A DNA stretch of 64,000 nt from Actinokineospora inagensis DSM 44258 (GTDB lineage Bacteria > Actinomycetota > Actinomycetes > Mycobacteriales > Pseudonocardiaceae): assembly GCF_000482865.1 (NCBI RefSeq), contig NZ_AXWW01000021.1, positions 1 to 64,000 on the forward strand, read 5' to 3'. Both the position numbers and the translations under genes were made by a program. Below, piece after piece: positions 55,166-64,000 of this stretch. The notes below the pieces were generated by a model. That model saw only the letters and a program-made list of their open reading frames with translations. It had not been told where the DNA came from and did no database searches. Position 1 is the stretch's first letter, and each line of letters starts with the position of its first letter.

Positions 55166-56142
55166 CGGTGCCGCACCGCGTGGACGGCCAACTGGAACCG
55201 GGAGGTCGCGCCCGCGTGATCCATCAGGCGCTGCAGGTGCCGGAACACCGTGCGGCGGCTCACCCCGAGCTGCCGGGCGATCGAGTCGTCGTTCGCCCCC
55301 GCCGCGAGCAGCCCCAGCAACCGCTGCTCGATGGGCTGCACGGGCGACGGCGCGCGCGCCCCGGCGTGCAGCGGCACGGCTAACCGCCACGACGCCTCGA
55401 ACAGCCCTATCAGCGCCGACAGCAGGCTGCTCGGGCGCACCACCAGCAGCGACCGGTTCACGTCCGCCTCCGCGACCGGCAGCGACACCGTCGCGAACTG
55501 CTGGTCCACGATCGTCAGCTTCACCGGCACCTCCGGCAACACTCTTGCCTGCTCGCCCGCCGCCACACACGGCTGGATGTTCTGCGTGTACCTGCCGGGG
55601 TCCTCGATCGCGGCGCGCGCGTAGACGACCTTGTAGGTCACCTCGCCGCGCGCCAACTGCTCCAGCTCGGCGTTGTTCACGTGCCCCTCGGTGAAGTACG
55701 GCGGCGAGTCCAGCCTACGGATCTCCGACCGCGCGCTCAGCTCCATCTGCTGGATCCGCTGCGCGATCGCGGTCCCGGTGACCACCTCGATCAGGTCGTC
55801 CGTGCGCTGCGGCGACACGGCCCGCCGGAACGTGTCGTACGCGTTGAGCGTGGCCACCCTGGCCTGCTCCAACTCCGACTCCCGGCGGCGGCTCAGGATC
55901 TGCAACCCGGACGCGGGCGGCACCGGCGTCACCGTCCGCCCGTCCGCGCCACCCGCGCCGACCAGCCCCGCGTCGATCAGGGCCCCCACGGCGGCGGCCA
56001 CCTCGGCGGGCGGCTCGACCAGATCGCTCGCGACCTGGTCGACCGTGGTGGGACCGGTACGCAGCAGGTACAGGTAGGCGCGGATCTCGGCCCCGGGCAA
56101 GCCAAGCCTGCCCAGGTGCGGCGCGAGGTCGCCGTCGGACAT
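55156..56142 (-). CDS. TrmB-like/LuxR HTH transcriptional regulator
   Basis: 328 aa from ATG 56142 with GAGGAG ahead. The N-terminal ~70 residues resemble a TrmB winged helix (LGLPGAEIRAYLYLLRTGP). The middle has a sensor-like domain and the C-terminal part a LuxR-type HTH (ANDDSIARQLGVSRRTVFRHLQRLMDHAGA, parts: LGVSRRTVFRHLQRL). Target unknown; the neighbouring MFS and DMT genes are candidates. Confidence 0.82.
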   Translation of the reverse strand: MSDGDLAPHLGRLGLPGAEIRAYLYLLRTGPTTVDQVASDLVEPPAEVAAAVGALIDAGLVGAGGADGRTVTPVPPASGLQILSRRRESELEQARVATLNAYDTFRRAVSPQRTDDLIEVVTGTAIAQRIQQMELSARSEIRRLDSPPYFTEGHVNNAELEQLARGEVTYKVVYARAAIEDPGRYTQNIQPCVAAGEQARVLPEVPVKLTIVDQQFATVSLPVAEADVNRSLLVVRPSSLLSALIGLFEASWRLAVPLHAGARAPSPVQPIEQRLLGLLAAGANDDSIARQLGVSRRTVFRHLQRLMDHAGATSRFQLAVHAVRHRWL

Positions 56143-56217
56143 GGTGCTCCTCACAGATGGCCGCGCGGGTTCGCGCGGAGCAGCAGGTTGGCACAGATGT
56201 GACGTTGACACCAAACC

Positions 56218-57438
56218 TCACACCGACGCGTTCCGCCCGCTCGACTCCGGCGCTCCGACCGGCACCCTGACCGACACGACGGCGGCCACCAGGACCAGCG
56301 CCGCCGCACCCGCGGCCGCCGCCGCGGGGCCGACGTGGTCGAGCAGCCACCCGCTGACCGGGAGGGTGATCGCCGAGCCCACCGTCGCCGCCGTCATCAC
56401 CCAGCCGAACACCTCCGCCGCCCGACCCGGCGGGGCCAACTCGCCGATCCGGGAGTTCGCCGCGGCCAGCGCGGGCGCGATCGCGACCCCGCCGACGGCC
56501 AGCACCAGCCCGATCAGCCGCGCCGACCCGGTCGCCACCGGCGGCAGCACCGGCACCAGCGCCGCGATCCCCACCGCCATCAGCAGGATCCGCCGGGACA
56601 ACCGCGGCGGCGCCGACCGGGACCCGACGACCAGGCCGCCCACCGCCGACCCGATCGACCACACCGCCACCAGCGCCCCCGCCACCGCCGAACTGCCCGC
56701 GTCCCGCGCCCAGGCCACCACGGTCATGTCCAGTACGGTCAGCGGCGCGACCACGCACATGCTCATCGCGAGCGCCCACGCGATCCCCGGCGTCCGCAGC
56801 ACCGACCCGTCCGGGCTCCCGGCCCGTGGGACGGGGGTGCGCAGCCCGGTCCGGTGCAGCGCCGCCGCGAACCCCGCCGACCCGGCCAACGCCAGTCCCG
56901 CGCAGGTCAGCACGCCCGCGCGACCGCCCGCCACCGCCACGACCACGGCGATCAGGACCGGCCCGACCACCCACAGCAGCTCCTGCAGGGTGGCCTCGAC
57001 GGTGAACAACGAGTGGCGCGCGGCGGCGTCCGGGGCCAGTCTCGGGTACGCCGCGCGCGCTATTTGGGTGACGGGCGGTTGGGCCAGTCCGGACCCGCAG
57101 GCCACGGCGGCGGCTATCGGCCACCACCCCGGGCCGACCAGGGAGGGAGCGAACGCGAGCGCGGTCATCCCGATCGCGTAAAGGAGTGAAATGGCGATCA
57201 AGAGCCTCGCCGGGTCACCCTGGTCGGCAGATCTACCACGCAATGGGCCACCAACGGCGACACCCACCGTGTACAGACCGCTCACCACCCCGGACGCCAC
57301 GTACGACCCGGTCCACCCGGCGACGAGGAACGTGGTGGCGAGCGGGGTACCCGGCAGGTGCAGCCTGCCCAGCAGTGACCAGGCCAGCACGCTCGGCAGG
57401 CCGCGGACGGTGAGGAGTTGACGGTATGGCCCCAGCAC
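56218..57438 (-). CDS. MFS transporter
   Basis: About 406 aa from GTG 57438 (MLGPYRQLLTVRG); GTG 57456 and ATG 57486 are in-frame alternatives and none has a clear ribosome-binding site. Twelve hydrophobic segments, with GPLRGRSADQGDPARLL as the loop 2-3 motif. Likely efflux; substrate unknown. Confidence 0.83.
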   Translation of the reverse strand: MLGPYRQLLTVRGLPSVLAWSLLGRLHLPGTPLATTFLVAGWTGSYVASGVVSGLYTVGVAVGGPLRGRSADQGDPARLLIAISLLYAIGMTALAFAPSLVGPGWWPIAAAVACGSGLAQPPVTQIARAAYPRLAPDAAARHSLFTVEATLQELLWVVGPVLIAVVVAVAGGRAGVLTCAGLALAGSAGFAAALHRTGLRTPVPRAGSPDGSVLRTPGIAWALAMSMCVVAPLTVLDMTVVAWARDAGSSAVAGALVAVWSIGSAVGGLVVGSRSAPPRLSRRILLMAVGIAALVPVLPPVATGSARLIGLVLAVGGVAIAPALAAANSRIGELAPPGRAAEVFGWVMTAATVGSAITLPVSGWLLDHVGPAAAAAGAAALVLVAAVVSVRVPVGAPESSGRNASV

Positions 57439-57568
57439 CCGGCCACTGTGCCCCACACCACCGGCGGACCGACACCGATATGTCATTGTCGACGTCGTCA
57501 GCGCTGGCAGACCGGTACCGACCGATCCACCGTATGCCGAAGGCATGCCCTCAGGAGAAGATGTCACC

Positions 57569-60500
57569 GTGGCACTACCGACGCAGCTGAACCCGACCGA
57601 ACAGGACGCCCTGGTCAAGCAGATCGGTCTGGCGCTGCTGCGCGGCGCCCCGCAGCGGTGGGCGTCCATCGTCGTCGAGTACCGCGCCCTCGGCCGCTAC
57701 CTGGAGACCACGGGCAAGGTCACCCTGCAGGACGAGACCGCGGCCGAGCTGCCGGTCTCCCCCGACATCGCGATGCTGTTCACCCGGCTGCGGGCGGGCA
57801 TGTACCGGGAGGGCCGGGGCACCTGGTTCAACGCCCGCTACCAGCTCGACCAGCCGTCGGCGTACAACCTGGAGTACGACCGGGACGAGCCGCCGTGGGC
57901 CGCGCCGCCGCCCCCGCCCGCCTACGCCGACGACCTGCGGATGTTCCCCCGCGAGGAGGAGAACGTCCCGGAGTGGCTGACCCGCCGGATGGCCGCGCTG
58001 AAGCCGCCGTTCCGGGTGGCCCGGATCTTCGACGGCAAGGGACCGACCGGTCCGCTGGTCAACCGCCCGCCGGTCGAGGACGGTGAGCGCGACGCCGTCC
58101 TGCGCTACCTGGACGACGCGCCGCTCGCGCTGCCGCACCGGGGCGTGGACACCGACCACATGGACCCCGACGGCCGCCAGGGCGTGCCGGTCGCCTTCCA
58201 CACCGACGGCGTGTGGATCTGGCCCGCCGCGGTGAACTACTACCTGCGCGTGCACGGGGTCGCGCCGGAGCCGGAGCTGGTCGACCACATCCGCCGGTCG
58301 GAGTTCACCCTCCCGCAGGTCGAGGAGCACGTTCGGGCCAACGCGGCCGCGTTCCTGAACCGGGGTAGGCCGCCGCGACCGCTGCCGGTCAACGGCACCA
58401 ATGGCACCAACGGCGTGTCGGTCCCGCCCGAGCCCAACCAGCCCCGCCTGCCCGACCCGCGCTCGGTCCAGCCGAAGGTGACCGCGGGCGCCCCGACTGA
58501 GCTGCCCGTGCTGCCCGAGCTACCGGCTGAGGTAGCGCTACCGGAGTCGGCGGCGCGTGCGCCGGAGGCCCCGTGGCTGCCCGACGCCGAGCCCGTCGAG
58601 GACCGCGCGGGTACGGCCGACATCGCCAGCGCCTTCGTCAACGCCGGTGAGCGGGGCTCGGTCGCCCCTTCCAAGAACCCCACTGTGCCCAACCCGCCCA
58701 ACGAGCCCACCGAGTCCGGGCAGTTCGGCACGGCCTTCGACGCGTTCAGCCCCGCGCCGGTGAACGTGGAGAACCCGCCCCCGTGGTCGCGGACCCCCGC
58801 GCAGGAGCAGGCCTGGGCTCCCGCCGAGGTCGAGCCCGCCGAGACCCCGTGGACGCCCGAGGCCCCGGAACCGGCGGTCGGCCAAGCCCCCGAGTCGGCC
58901 GCGGGCCCGACCTACACCGAACCCCGCAACGGCCACTCCCACGGCGACCCGCACGACGCTGTCAGCGCCGTCAACGCCGCCGAGCCCGCCCCCTGGGAAC
59001 GCGCGCCAGAACACCCCCTCGACGTCGGCACCCCCGCCGCCGAGCCCACGGCCCCCTGGCAGCGCCAGACCGAGCCGTGGCAGCCGGAGGAGGAGAGCAC
59101 CGCCCCGTGGCAGCCGGTCGCCGAGAGCGGCACCTGGCAGGCCGACCAGGGGCAGCCCTGGAACGCCCCCGAGCCGCCCGTCGACCAGTCGTGGCAGCAG
59201 CCGGTGGACCAGGCCCCGTGGCAGCCCGTCGGTGGCGACCAGCCAGGCCTCCCCGTCGCGCCGGACCAGCCCGTGTGGCAGCCGGAGCAGACCCACCACG
59301 AGCGACAGCCCCAGCACGGCGAACCCGCGCCCCAAGACCAGCCGAACGGCACGTGGCAGCCCGAGCAGGCCGCGCCCGCCCGCCACGAGAGCGAGCCGTG
59401 GCAGCCGCAGGAGCCCCCGACCGCGTGGCAGGCCGACCAGGCGCCGCAGCACCAAGAGCAGCCGACGTGGCAGCCGGACCCGCCCCAGCAGCCGGTGGCC
59501 GACCAGCCCGCGCAGTTGTCCTGGCAGCCCGAGCCGCCCGCCGACCAGCCTCCGCAGTCGCCATGGCAGCCCGAGCAGCCCGTGAACGCTGCTGAGCAGC
59601 CTGCTCAGCAGCCTTGGCAACCCGCGAACGTCGCCGACCAGCCCGCGCAGTCGCCGTGGCAGCCCGCGGATGTGGCCGACCAGCCTGCCCAGCAGCCTTG
59701 GCAGCCGGAGCAGCCCGCGAGCGCCGCCGACCAGCCCGAGCAGTTGTCGTGGCAGCCGGGGAACTCGGCTGAGCGGCCCGCTTGGCAGCCTGAGCAGCCG
59801 GTGAACGCTGCGGACCGGCCCGAGCAGTTGCCGTGGCAGCCGGAGCAGCCCGCGAATGCGGCTGACCAGCCCGCTCAACTGCCGTGGCAGCCCGAGCAGC
59901 CGGGGAACTCGGTTGATCAGGCCGCCCAGTTGCCGTGGCAGCCGGAGAACCCCGTTGAGCAGCCCGCCTGGCAGCCTGAGCAGCCGGTGAATGGTGCCGA
60001 CCAGCCCGTCCAGCCGTGGCAGCCGGGAAATACGGCTGACCAGCCTGCTCAGCAGACCTGGCAGCCTGAGCAGGCCCACGCGGCCGACCAGCCCGTCCAG
60101 CAGCCGTGGTTGCCCGAGCAGCCCGTGAGTGCGGCTGAGCGGCCTGCCCAGTTGCCGTGGCAGCCCGAACAGCCTGCGACCGTGGCCGACCAGCCCGTCG
60201 AGCAGTCGTGGCAGCCGGAGCAGCCGGTGAGTGCGGCGGATGGACCCGCGCAGCCGCCGTGGCAGGCTGAGCAGGCGGTGAACGCCGGCGAGCAGTCCGC
60301 TCCGCAGTCCTGGCAGTCGGAGCAGGTCCCGGCCGCTCGGCAGGACACCGACCAGCCCCAGCAGTGGCAGGCCGAACCCGTGCCCGCTGCCCGCCAGGAG
60401 CCCGAGGTCCCGTGGCAGCCCGAGCAGGTTCCCGCCGCGCGTCAGGAGCCCGACCCGGTACCGCCGTGGCAGCCCGAGCAGGCTGCGCCGCAGTGGCAGC

Positions 60501-61435
60501 CGGAGCAGGTCGCGTGGCACGCCGACGCGCCGGTGGCGCGGTCCACCGACGGTGACGTGCCGGGGCACATCCAGCCGGACTTCGCGCCGCCGCAGGAGCC
60601 GGTGGTGCGGACGCCGCCCGCTGCCGCGCTGCCGTCGTCGGGTCCGGCGGCTGAGGTGGTCGAGCACCTGCGCACCCGGCTCGGTGACCTCGGTATCGCC
60701 CCCACCCGGTACCACATCGGGTCGCCGTCGGGCGCCGGGTGGACGATGGAGCAGACCGGCGAGGGGTGGCGGGTCGGCTGGTTCGACGAGCACTTCGTCG
60801 CGCCCGCCGTGTTCGAGGACGTCGCGGACGCGTCGGCGTTCCTGATCGGCAAGATCATGCTCGACCAGCCCAAGCAGGCGGAGAGCCTGTTCACCCCGCC
60901 GCCTGCGAAGCCGGAGCCGCCCGCCCCGGCCCCGGTGTTCGACGACGATGACGACGACTTCGGGGTGCGCAGGCCGCCGCAGCCCCGGCCGGTGCCGCGC
61001 AAGCCGGAGCCGCAGCCGCCGGTGCGCAGGCCGGACCCGGTGCTGCACCGGACCGAGCCGACGTCGCGCAAGCCGCAGGACTGGCCGATCCAGCCGCGCC
61101 CGGGTGAGCCGCCGCTGACCCTGTTCCGCGGCAAGCAGTTGATGGAGCTGTCCCCCGGGATGGAGATCGACCGCTACGGGGAGCCGGGCGGCAACCTCAC
61201 CTACGCCGCGGGCACCCCGTTCGAGCGACGCTCATTGGTCCCCGAGTGGGTGAATCGCCCGTACCGCGCGTACCGGGTGGTGAAGCCGACCGAGGTGCTG
61301 ACCGGGGTGGCGATCCCGTGGTTCGAGCAGCCCGGCGGCGGGGTGGCCTACCTGCTGCAGACCTCGGTCGCCGAACTGCTGGACCGGGGTCACCTGATCG
61401 AGGTGGACGACCGGGACGCGCCGAGCAGGCCCTGA
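57569..61435 (+). CDS. Large TNT-domain polymorphic toxin with WQP repeats
   Basis: 1,288 aa from GTG 57569, which has AGGAGA ten bases upstream; ATG 57545 is an alternative. N-terminal ~270 residues form two conserved blocks (ALLRGAPQRWASIVVEYRAL, and GVWIWPAAVNYYLRVHGVAPEPELVDHIRR in parts). A disordered part follows. Residues about 498-988 hold more than 30 Trp-containing repeats of PWQPEQP-N-AADQP type. Another small domain lies at about 1030-1100. The C-terminal ~110 residues are a TNT (tuberculosis necrotizing toxin) domain: DRYGEPGGN, GTPFERRSL, YRAYRVVKP and IPWFEQPGGGVAYL. TNT domains are NAD(P)+ glycohydrolases. No signal peptide; T7SS export is inference. Confidence 0.85.
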   Translation: MALPTQLNPTEQDALVKQIGLALLRGAPQRWASIVVEYRALGRYLETTGKVTLQDETAAELPVSPDIAMLFTRLRAGMYREGRGTWFNARYQLDQPSAYNLEYDRDEPPWAAPPPPPAYADDLRMFPREEENVPEWLTRRMAALKPPFRVARIFDGKGPTGPLVNRPPVEDGERDAVLRYLDDAPLALPHRGVDTDHMDPDGRQGVPVAFHTDGVWIWPAAVNYYLRVHGVAPEPELVDHIRRSEFTLPQVEEHVRANAAAFLNRGRPPRPLPVNGTNGTNGVSVPPEPNQPRLPDPRSVQPKVTAGAPTELPVLPELPAEVALPESAARAPEAPWLPDAEPVEDRAGTADIASAFVNAGERGSVAPSKNPTVPNPPNEPTESGQFGTAFDAFSPAPVNVENPPPWSRTPAQEQAWAPAEVEPAETPWTPEAPEPAVGQAPESAAGPTYTEPRNGHSHGDPHDAVSAVNAAEPAPWERAPEHPLDVGTPAAEPTAPWQRQTEPWQPEEESTAPWQPVAESGTWQADQGQPWNAPEPPVDQSWQQPVDQAPWQPVGGDQPGLPVAPDQPVWQPEQTHHERQPQHGEPAPQDQPNGTWQPEQAAPARHESEPWQPQEPPTAWQADQAPQHQEQPTWQPDPPQQPVADQPAQLSWQPEPPADQPPQSPWQPEQPVNAAEQPAQQPWQPANVADQPAQSPWQPADVADQPAQQPWQPEQPASAADQPEQLSWQPGNSAERPAWQPEQPVNAADRPEQLPWQPEQPANAADQPAQLPWQPEQPGNSVDQAAQLPWQPENPVEQPAWQPEQPVNGADQPVQPWQPGNTADQPAQQTWQPEQAHAADQPVQQPWLPEQPVSAAERPAQLPWQPEQPATVADQPVEQSWQPEQPVSAADGPAQPPWQAEQAVNAGEQSAPQSWQSEQVPAARQDTDQPQQWQAEPVPAARQEPEVPWQPEQVPAARQEPDPVPPWQPEQAAPQWQPEQVAWHADAPVARSTDGDVPGHIQPDFAPPQEPVVRTPPAAALPSSGPAAEVVEHLRTRLGDLGIAPTRYHIGSPSGAGWTMEQTGEGWRVGWFDEHFVAPAVFEDVADASAFLIGKIMLDQPKQAESLFTPPPAKPEPPAPAPVFDDDDDDFGVRRPPQPRPVPRKPEPQPPVRRPDPVLHRTEPTSRKPQDWPIQPRPGEPPLTLFRGKQLMELSPGMEIDRYGEPGGNLTYAAGTPFERRSLVPEWVNRPYRAYRVVKPTEVLTGVAIPWFEQPGGGVAYLLQTSVAELLDRGHLIEVDDRDAPSRP
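59060..60530 (+). repeat. Internal WQPEQP coding repeats (~51-57 bp)
   Basis: Imperfect repeats inside the TNT gene with a shifting unit of about 17-19 codons (e.g. LPWQPEQPANAADQPAQ). DNA copies differ at many synonymous positions, so the array is selected at protein level or is old. Confidence 0.85.
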
Positions 61436-61436
61436 G

Positions 61437-62024
61437 TCAACCAACCACGAGGCCGTGCGCGGCGGCGAACGACACGGCGGTGTCCAGGTCCACCCTGGCG
61501 CCGCGCAGGTTGGCCCCGACCAGCCCGTCGGCGTCGAGTCGCGCGCCGCGCAGGTCGGCGCCGTCGAGTCGGGCGCCGCGCAGCCGGGCCCCGGTGAGGT
61601 CGCTGTCGCGCAGGTCGACCTCGCGCAGGTCGGCCTCCAGCAGGTTCGCCTCGCGCAGCCGCAGCCCGCGCAGGGTGGTCTTGGTGAGCGCGGCGCGGGC
61701 CAGGCTGACCAGGGTGAGGTCGGTGTCGCTGATCTTGATCGGGCGGAACCGGACGTCGGTGAAGGTGGAGCCGATCAGCGTGCAGCCGGTGAACTCGCTG
61801 TCGGTCAGCGTGGTGCGGTCGAACACGCAGGTCCGGAACGCGGTGAGCCGGTGCGCGGACTCGCCGAGGTCGGCTCGGGTGAACGTGCAGTCGACGAAGA
61901 CGCACCGGTCGGTCGTCACGCCGCGCAGGTCCGCGCCGCTGAAGTCGCACTCGACGAACTCGCGCTGCTCCCAGTGCTGTTCGTGCAGGTCGGTCTCGCT
62001 GAAGTCCTCACCGGTGGTTTCCAC
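61437..62024 (-). CDS. Pentapeptide-repeat protein
   Basis: A 195-aa protein with A(D/N)LXX repeats along its length (e.g. ADLRGVTTDRC, EANLLEADLREVDLRDSDL, ARLRGARLDGADLRGARLD), forming a right-handed quadrilateral beta helix. Such proteins can mimic DNA or bind gyrase; others are untyped. It converges on the TNT gene with a 1-bp gap. An immunity role is possible but unsupported by family knowledge. Confidence 0.88.
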   Translation of the reverse strand: METTGEDFSETDLHEQHWEQREFVECDFSGADLRGVTTDRCVFVDCTFTRADLGESAHRLTAFRTCVFDRTTLTDSEFTGCTLIGSTFTDVRFRPIKISDTDLTLVSLARAALTKTTLRGLRLREANLLEADLREVDLRDSDLTGARLRGARLDGADLRGARLDADGLVGANLRGARVDLDTAVSFAAAHGLVVG

Positions 62025-62058
62025 CCGGCCAGCCTGTCACGGTCCGGCGACACAACCG

Positions 62059-62466
62059 CTAGGGGACGACGACGACCGGTCGCGCGGCGTCGGTGATCAG
62101 GGCTCTCGGGACCTTCCCGTGGCGGGACCGCCCGACCACTATGCAGTCGGCGCCCGCCTGTTCAGCGGCGGCTTCCAGGCCGCGGGCGGCGTCGCCGGTC
62201 ATGTGCACGACCTCCCACGGCACGCCGATCGGGTCCAGGTAGCGGGTGGCGTCCAACCGCAGTTCGTCGGCGTAGGCCTCGGCGGCCTCGCGAACACCGG
62301 AGACGCTTACCCCGGACCAGTACGCGGGGTTGTTGAGCTGCTCGACGTAAACGAGCAGCAGTCGGGCGTGTTCGCGGCGGGCCAGACCGGCGGCCCAGGC
62401 GAACGCGTTCAGCGACGGCTGCGTGCCGTCCACGCCGACAACGATGACCGCGAGCCCGTCCTTCAC
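62059..62466 (-). CDS. Universal stress protein
   Basis: A 135-aa single UspA domain. Starts VIVVGVDGTQPSLNAFAWAA and has the ATP-type G-x2-G-x9-G(S) region as VVGRSRHGKVPRALITDAARPVVVVP (parts given). TACGAT (62475-62480) lies 8 nt before the GTG: leaderless. Confidence 0.9.
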   Translation of the reverse strand: MKDGLAVIVVGVDGTQPSLNAFAWAAGLARREHARLLLVYVEQLNNPAYWSGVSVSGVREAAEAYADELRLDATRYLDPIGVPWEVVHMTGDAARGLEAAAEQAGADCIVVGRSRHGKVPRALITDAARPVVVVP

Positions 62467-62515
62467 GACTCCAGATCGTAGGCCGCGGCGTGTTGGCCCG
62501 GCCTGTGTTCGGCGA

Positions 62516-64000
62516 TCAAGAGCGCTGGATGGACTGGGCGAAGGCGAACACCATGTCCGGGTCGTAGTGCCGGGCGACGGTGTCGAGCTTGCTCAGGTTG
62601 GGGCCGTAGTAGGCGATGCCCCAGGCGGGCATGGCGGCCTCTATGTAGTTGACGTAGCCGCCCTTGGCGCCGACGCGGCCCAGTGCGTCGCGGACCTCGG
62701 CGACCGCGCGGGCCGCGGCGGGCCCCTGGTCCACTGTGGTCTTCTGGTAGATCTGCACGGTGGCCAGCGCCGCGCGGTGCGGGAACGCGGTGGCCGTGGG
62801 GTCCACTCTGGACACCGCGCCGCCCAGCGAGTCCAACTGCAGGTCCATGTCGACCCGGTCCTTGACCAGGTCGACCAGGGCGGCCGGGTTGGCGAGCCGC
62901 TCGGGCAGCACCCGCGACGAGGCGACGAAGGTGCTGCGCGGCAGCTTGTCCGGGGTGCACTGGGCGACCGGCACCTGGGCGCACCCGGCGTAGTAGCGCA
63001 TCGCGTCGAGGTACGACTTCTGCTGGACGAACCGGCTGGTCGGCTTGCCGGACGCGGTGACCAGCCGGTCCAGCAGCGGGTTCACCCCGGACGGCGGACC
63101 GACGAAGCTGCCGCTGATCTTGGCGCGGGGCTTGCCGCCGCCGCTGATCACGATGGTCGACCACAGCTCGTCCGGCGCGGCCGCCGTCCAGTCCTGCCAG
63201 GCGCCGAGGACCTGCGGTGCCGAGCCGTCGGGGTAGTCGAGGTGGAAGACGGTGACGGTGGGCGCGGGCTCGGTGGAGAAGGTGAACGAGGTGACGATGC
63301 CGAAGTTCCCGCCTCCGCCGCCGCGCAGTGCCCAGAACAGGTCGGCTTCGTTGCTCGGTGTCGCGGTGCGGACAACGCTGTCGGCCGTGATGATCTGCGC
63401 CGACAAGAGGTGATCGCAGGTGAGGCCGTACTTGCGCGCGAGGACGCCAAGACCGCCGCCCAGGGTCAACCCGGCGATGCCCACGGTGGGGCAACTTCCC
63501 GCGGGTAGGCACCGGCCCGCCGCCGCGAGGGCGGCGTAGACGTCGATGAGGCGCGCACCGGCGCCAACGACCGCGGTGCCATCGGGGTGGACGTCCACAC
63601 CGGACATTGACCGCACGTCCACGACGAGGCCCGCGTCGGGCACGGAGTAACCGGCGTAGCTGTGCCCACCGGAGCGGGCGGCGATCGGCAGGTAAGAGTT
63701 CCTGGCCAGGGCCACGCAGGCTTGGACGTGGTCACTGGTCTTGCACAACGCCACCGCTGCCGGGCTGCGCTGGTCGTACAGCGGGTTGAACGACTTCCGC
63801 GCGGCGTCGTAGCCGTTCTCGCCGGGCTGCAGGAGAGCGCCGCCGAGTCGTTGGCGCAGGCCGTCCCAGTCCGGGGGGACCTGCGGCGGTCGGGTGCTGG
63901 ATGGCTCGGGCACGGCGGAGGGAGTACCACCGGTCGGGGCGGGTTCCCCGGATTGTCCGCTCACCGAACACGACGCGGCGGTGACCGCCGCGCCGACCCC
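62516..64000 (-). CDS. FAD-linked oxidase (BBE type), lipoprotein, 5' end beyond window
   Basis: At least 494 aa; the frame stays open to the window end. The visible N-terminus reads GVGAAVTAASCSVSGQSGE, a lipobox-like end of a signal peptide (AASC), so the true start lies right of 64000 and the internal GTG at 63964 is not the start. FAD-binding PP-loop GGHSYAGYS with the His for covalent FAD, GLGVLARKYGLTCDH with a Cys that could form a second bond, and the C-terminal BBE tail. Secreted and anchored oxidase of sugars or similar alcohols; substrate unknown. Confidence 0.85.
   Translation of the reverse strand, partial: GVGAAVTAASCSVSGQSGEPAPTGGTPSAVPEPSSTRPPQVPPDWDGLRQRLGGALLQPGENGYDAARKSFNPLYDQRSPAAVALCKTSDHVQACVALARNSYLPIAARSGGHSYAGYSVPDAGLVVDVRSMSGVDVHPDGTAVVGAGARLIDVYAALAAAGRCLPAGSCPTVGIAGLTLGGGLGVLARKYGLTCDHLLSAQIITADSVVRTATPSNEADLFWALRGGGGGNFGIVTSFTFSTEPAPTVTVFHLDYPDGSAPQVLGAWQDWTAAAPDELWSTIVISGGGKPRAKISGSFVGPPSGVNPLLDRLVTASGKPTSRFVQQKSYLDAMRYYAGCAQVPVAQCTPDKLPRSTFVASSRVLPERLANPAALVDLVKDRVDMDLQLDSLGGAVSRVDPTATAFPHRAALATVQIYQKTTVDQGPAAARAVAEVRDALGRVGAKGGYVNYIEAAMPAWGIAYYGPNLSKLDTVARHYDPDMVFAFAQSIQRS

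Noticed and set aside
59060-60530. CRISPR array
   Set aside because: The repeats are in-frame protein repeats with synonymous variation, no unique spacers and no cas genes.

Overview
This is a high-GC, densely packed, GTG-rich actinobacterial chromosome segment. Gene order points to Pseudonocardiales or a relative. The conserved block follows the Mycobacterium tuberculosis run around Rv3446c-Rv3409c and the Streptomyces groES/groEL1-whiD-bldM-sigma-guaB run. A second block matches the mdh-DUF3017-folD neighbourhood. The species assignment is inference from synteny and protein similarity recognised by eye; no database search was run.

Layout. 1-364: tandem ~47-bp repeats. 365-3176: right end of an ESX-4-like type VII secretion (T7SS) locus, with an Hsp70-like/membrane/C-terminal-domain fusion, a small coiled-coil protein and two WXG100 proteins. 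3468-6052: rplM-rpsI, glmM. 6565-11555: two consecutive three-gene modules of T7SS-substrate type. 11552-18281: a hydrolase, glmS, nnr, alr, a hydrolase and tsaE. 18282-22240: an accessory insertion splitting tsaE from tsaB. It holds a HAD phosphatase, a three-copy promoter/micro-ORF repeat, an acyl-CoA synthetase and a Wzz-like protein. 22261-25813: tsaB-rimI-tsaD, patatin, GNAT. 25915-28061: CIRCE-groES-groEL1. 28062-28735: repeat-rich gap with a 149-bp imperfect palindrome. 28736-38676: whiB3/whiD-type gene, bldM-like regulator, sigD-rsdA, DUF5319 gene, guaB, guaB3, GNAT and choD-like oxidoreductase. 38744-44192: a PspC/two-component module, an EamA transporter and LysR. 44193-46148: two type II toxin-antitoxin pairs. 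46290-49809: DNA glycosylase-like protein, methyltransferase-like protein, Ser/Thr kinase, lipoprotein and SsgA-like regulator. 50129-57438: IMPase, mdh, XRE regulator, DUF3017-folD, transporter, regulator and MFS. 57569-61435: a ~1290-aa TNT-type toxin with a WQP-repeat linker. 61437-64000: pentapeptide protein, universal stress protein and a lipoprotein FAD oxidase cut by the window end.

Functional themes. Cell-wall precursor supply (glmM, glmS, alr), tRNA t6A synthesis (tsaE, tsaB, tsaD), metabolite repair (nnr), heat shock, guanine nucleotide synthesis and developmental/sigma-factor control are core. The accessory themes are type VII secretion, toxins and toxin-antitoxin pairs. Many genes have a TAnnnT hexamer 6-8 nt before an ATG/GTG with no ribosome-binding site, which suggests widespread leaderless transcripts.

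The least explained signals are the three-copy promoter/micro-ORF element (19221-20013), the duplicated T7SS modules with a shared C-terminal signature (2053-11555), the WQP-repeat TNT toxin, and the palindromic and tandem repeats at 1-270 and 28131-28650.
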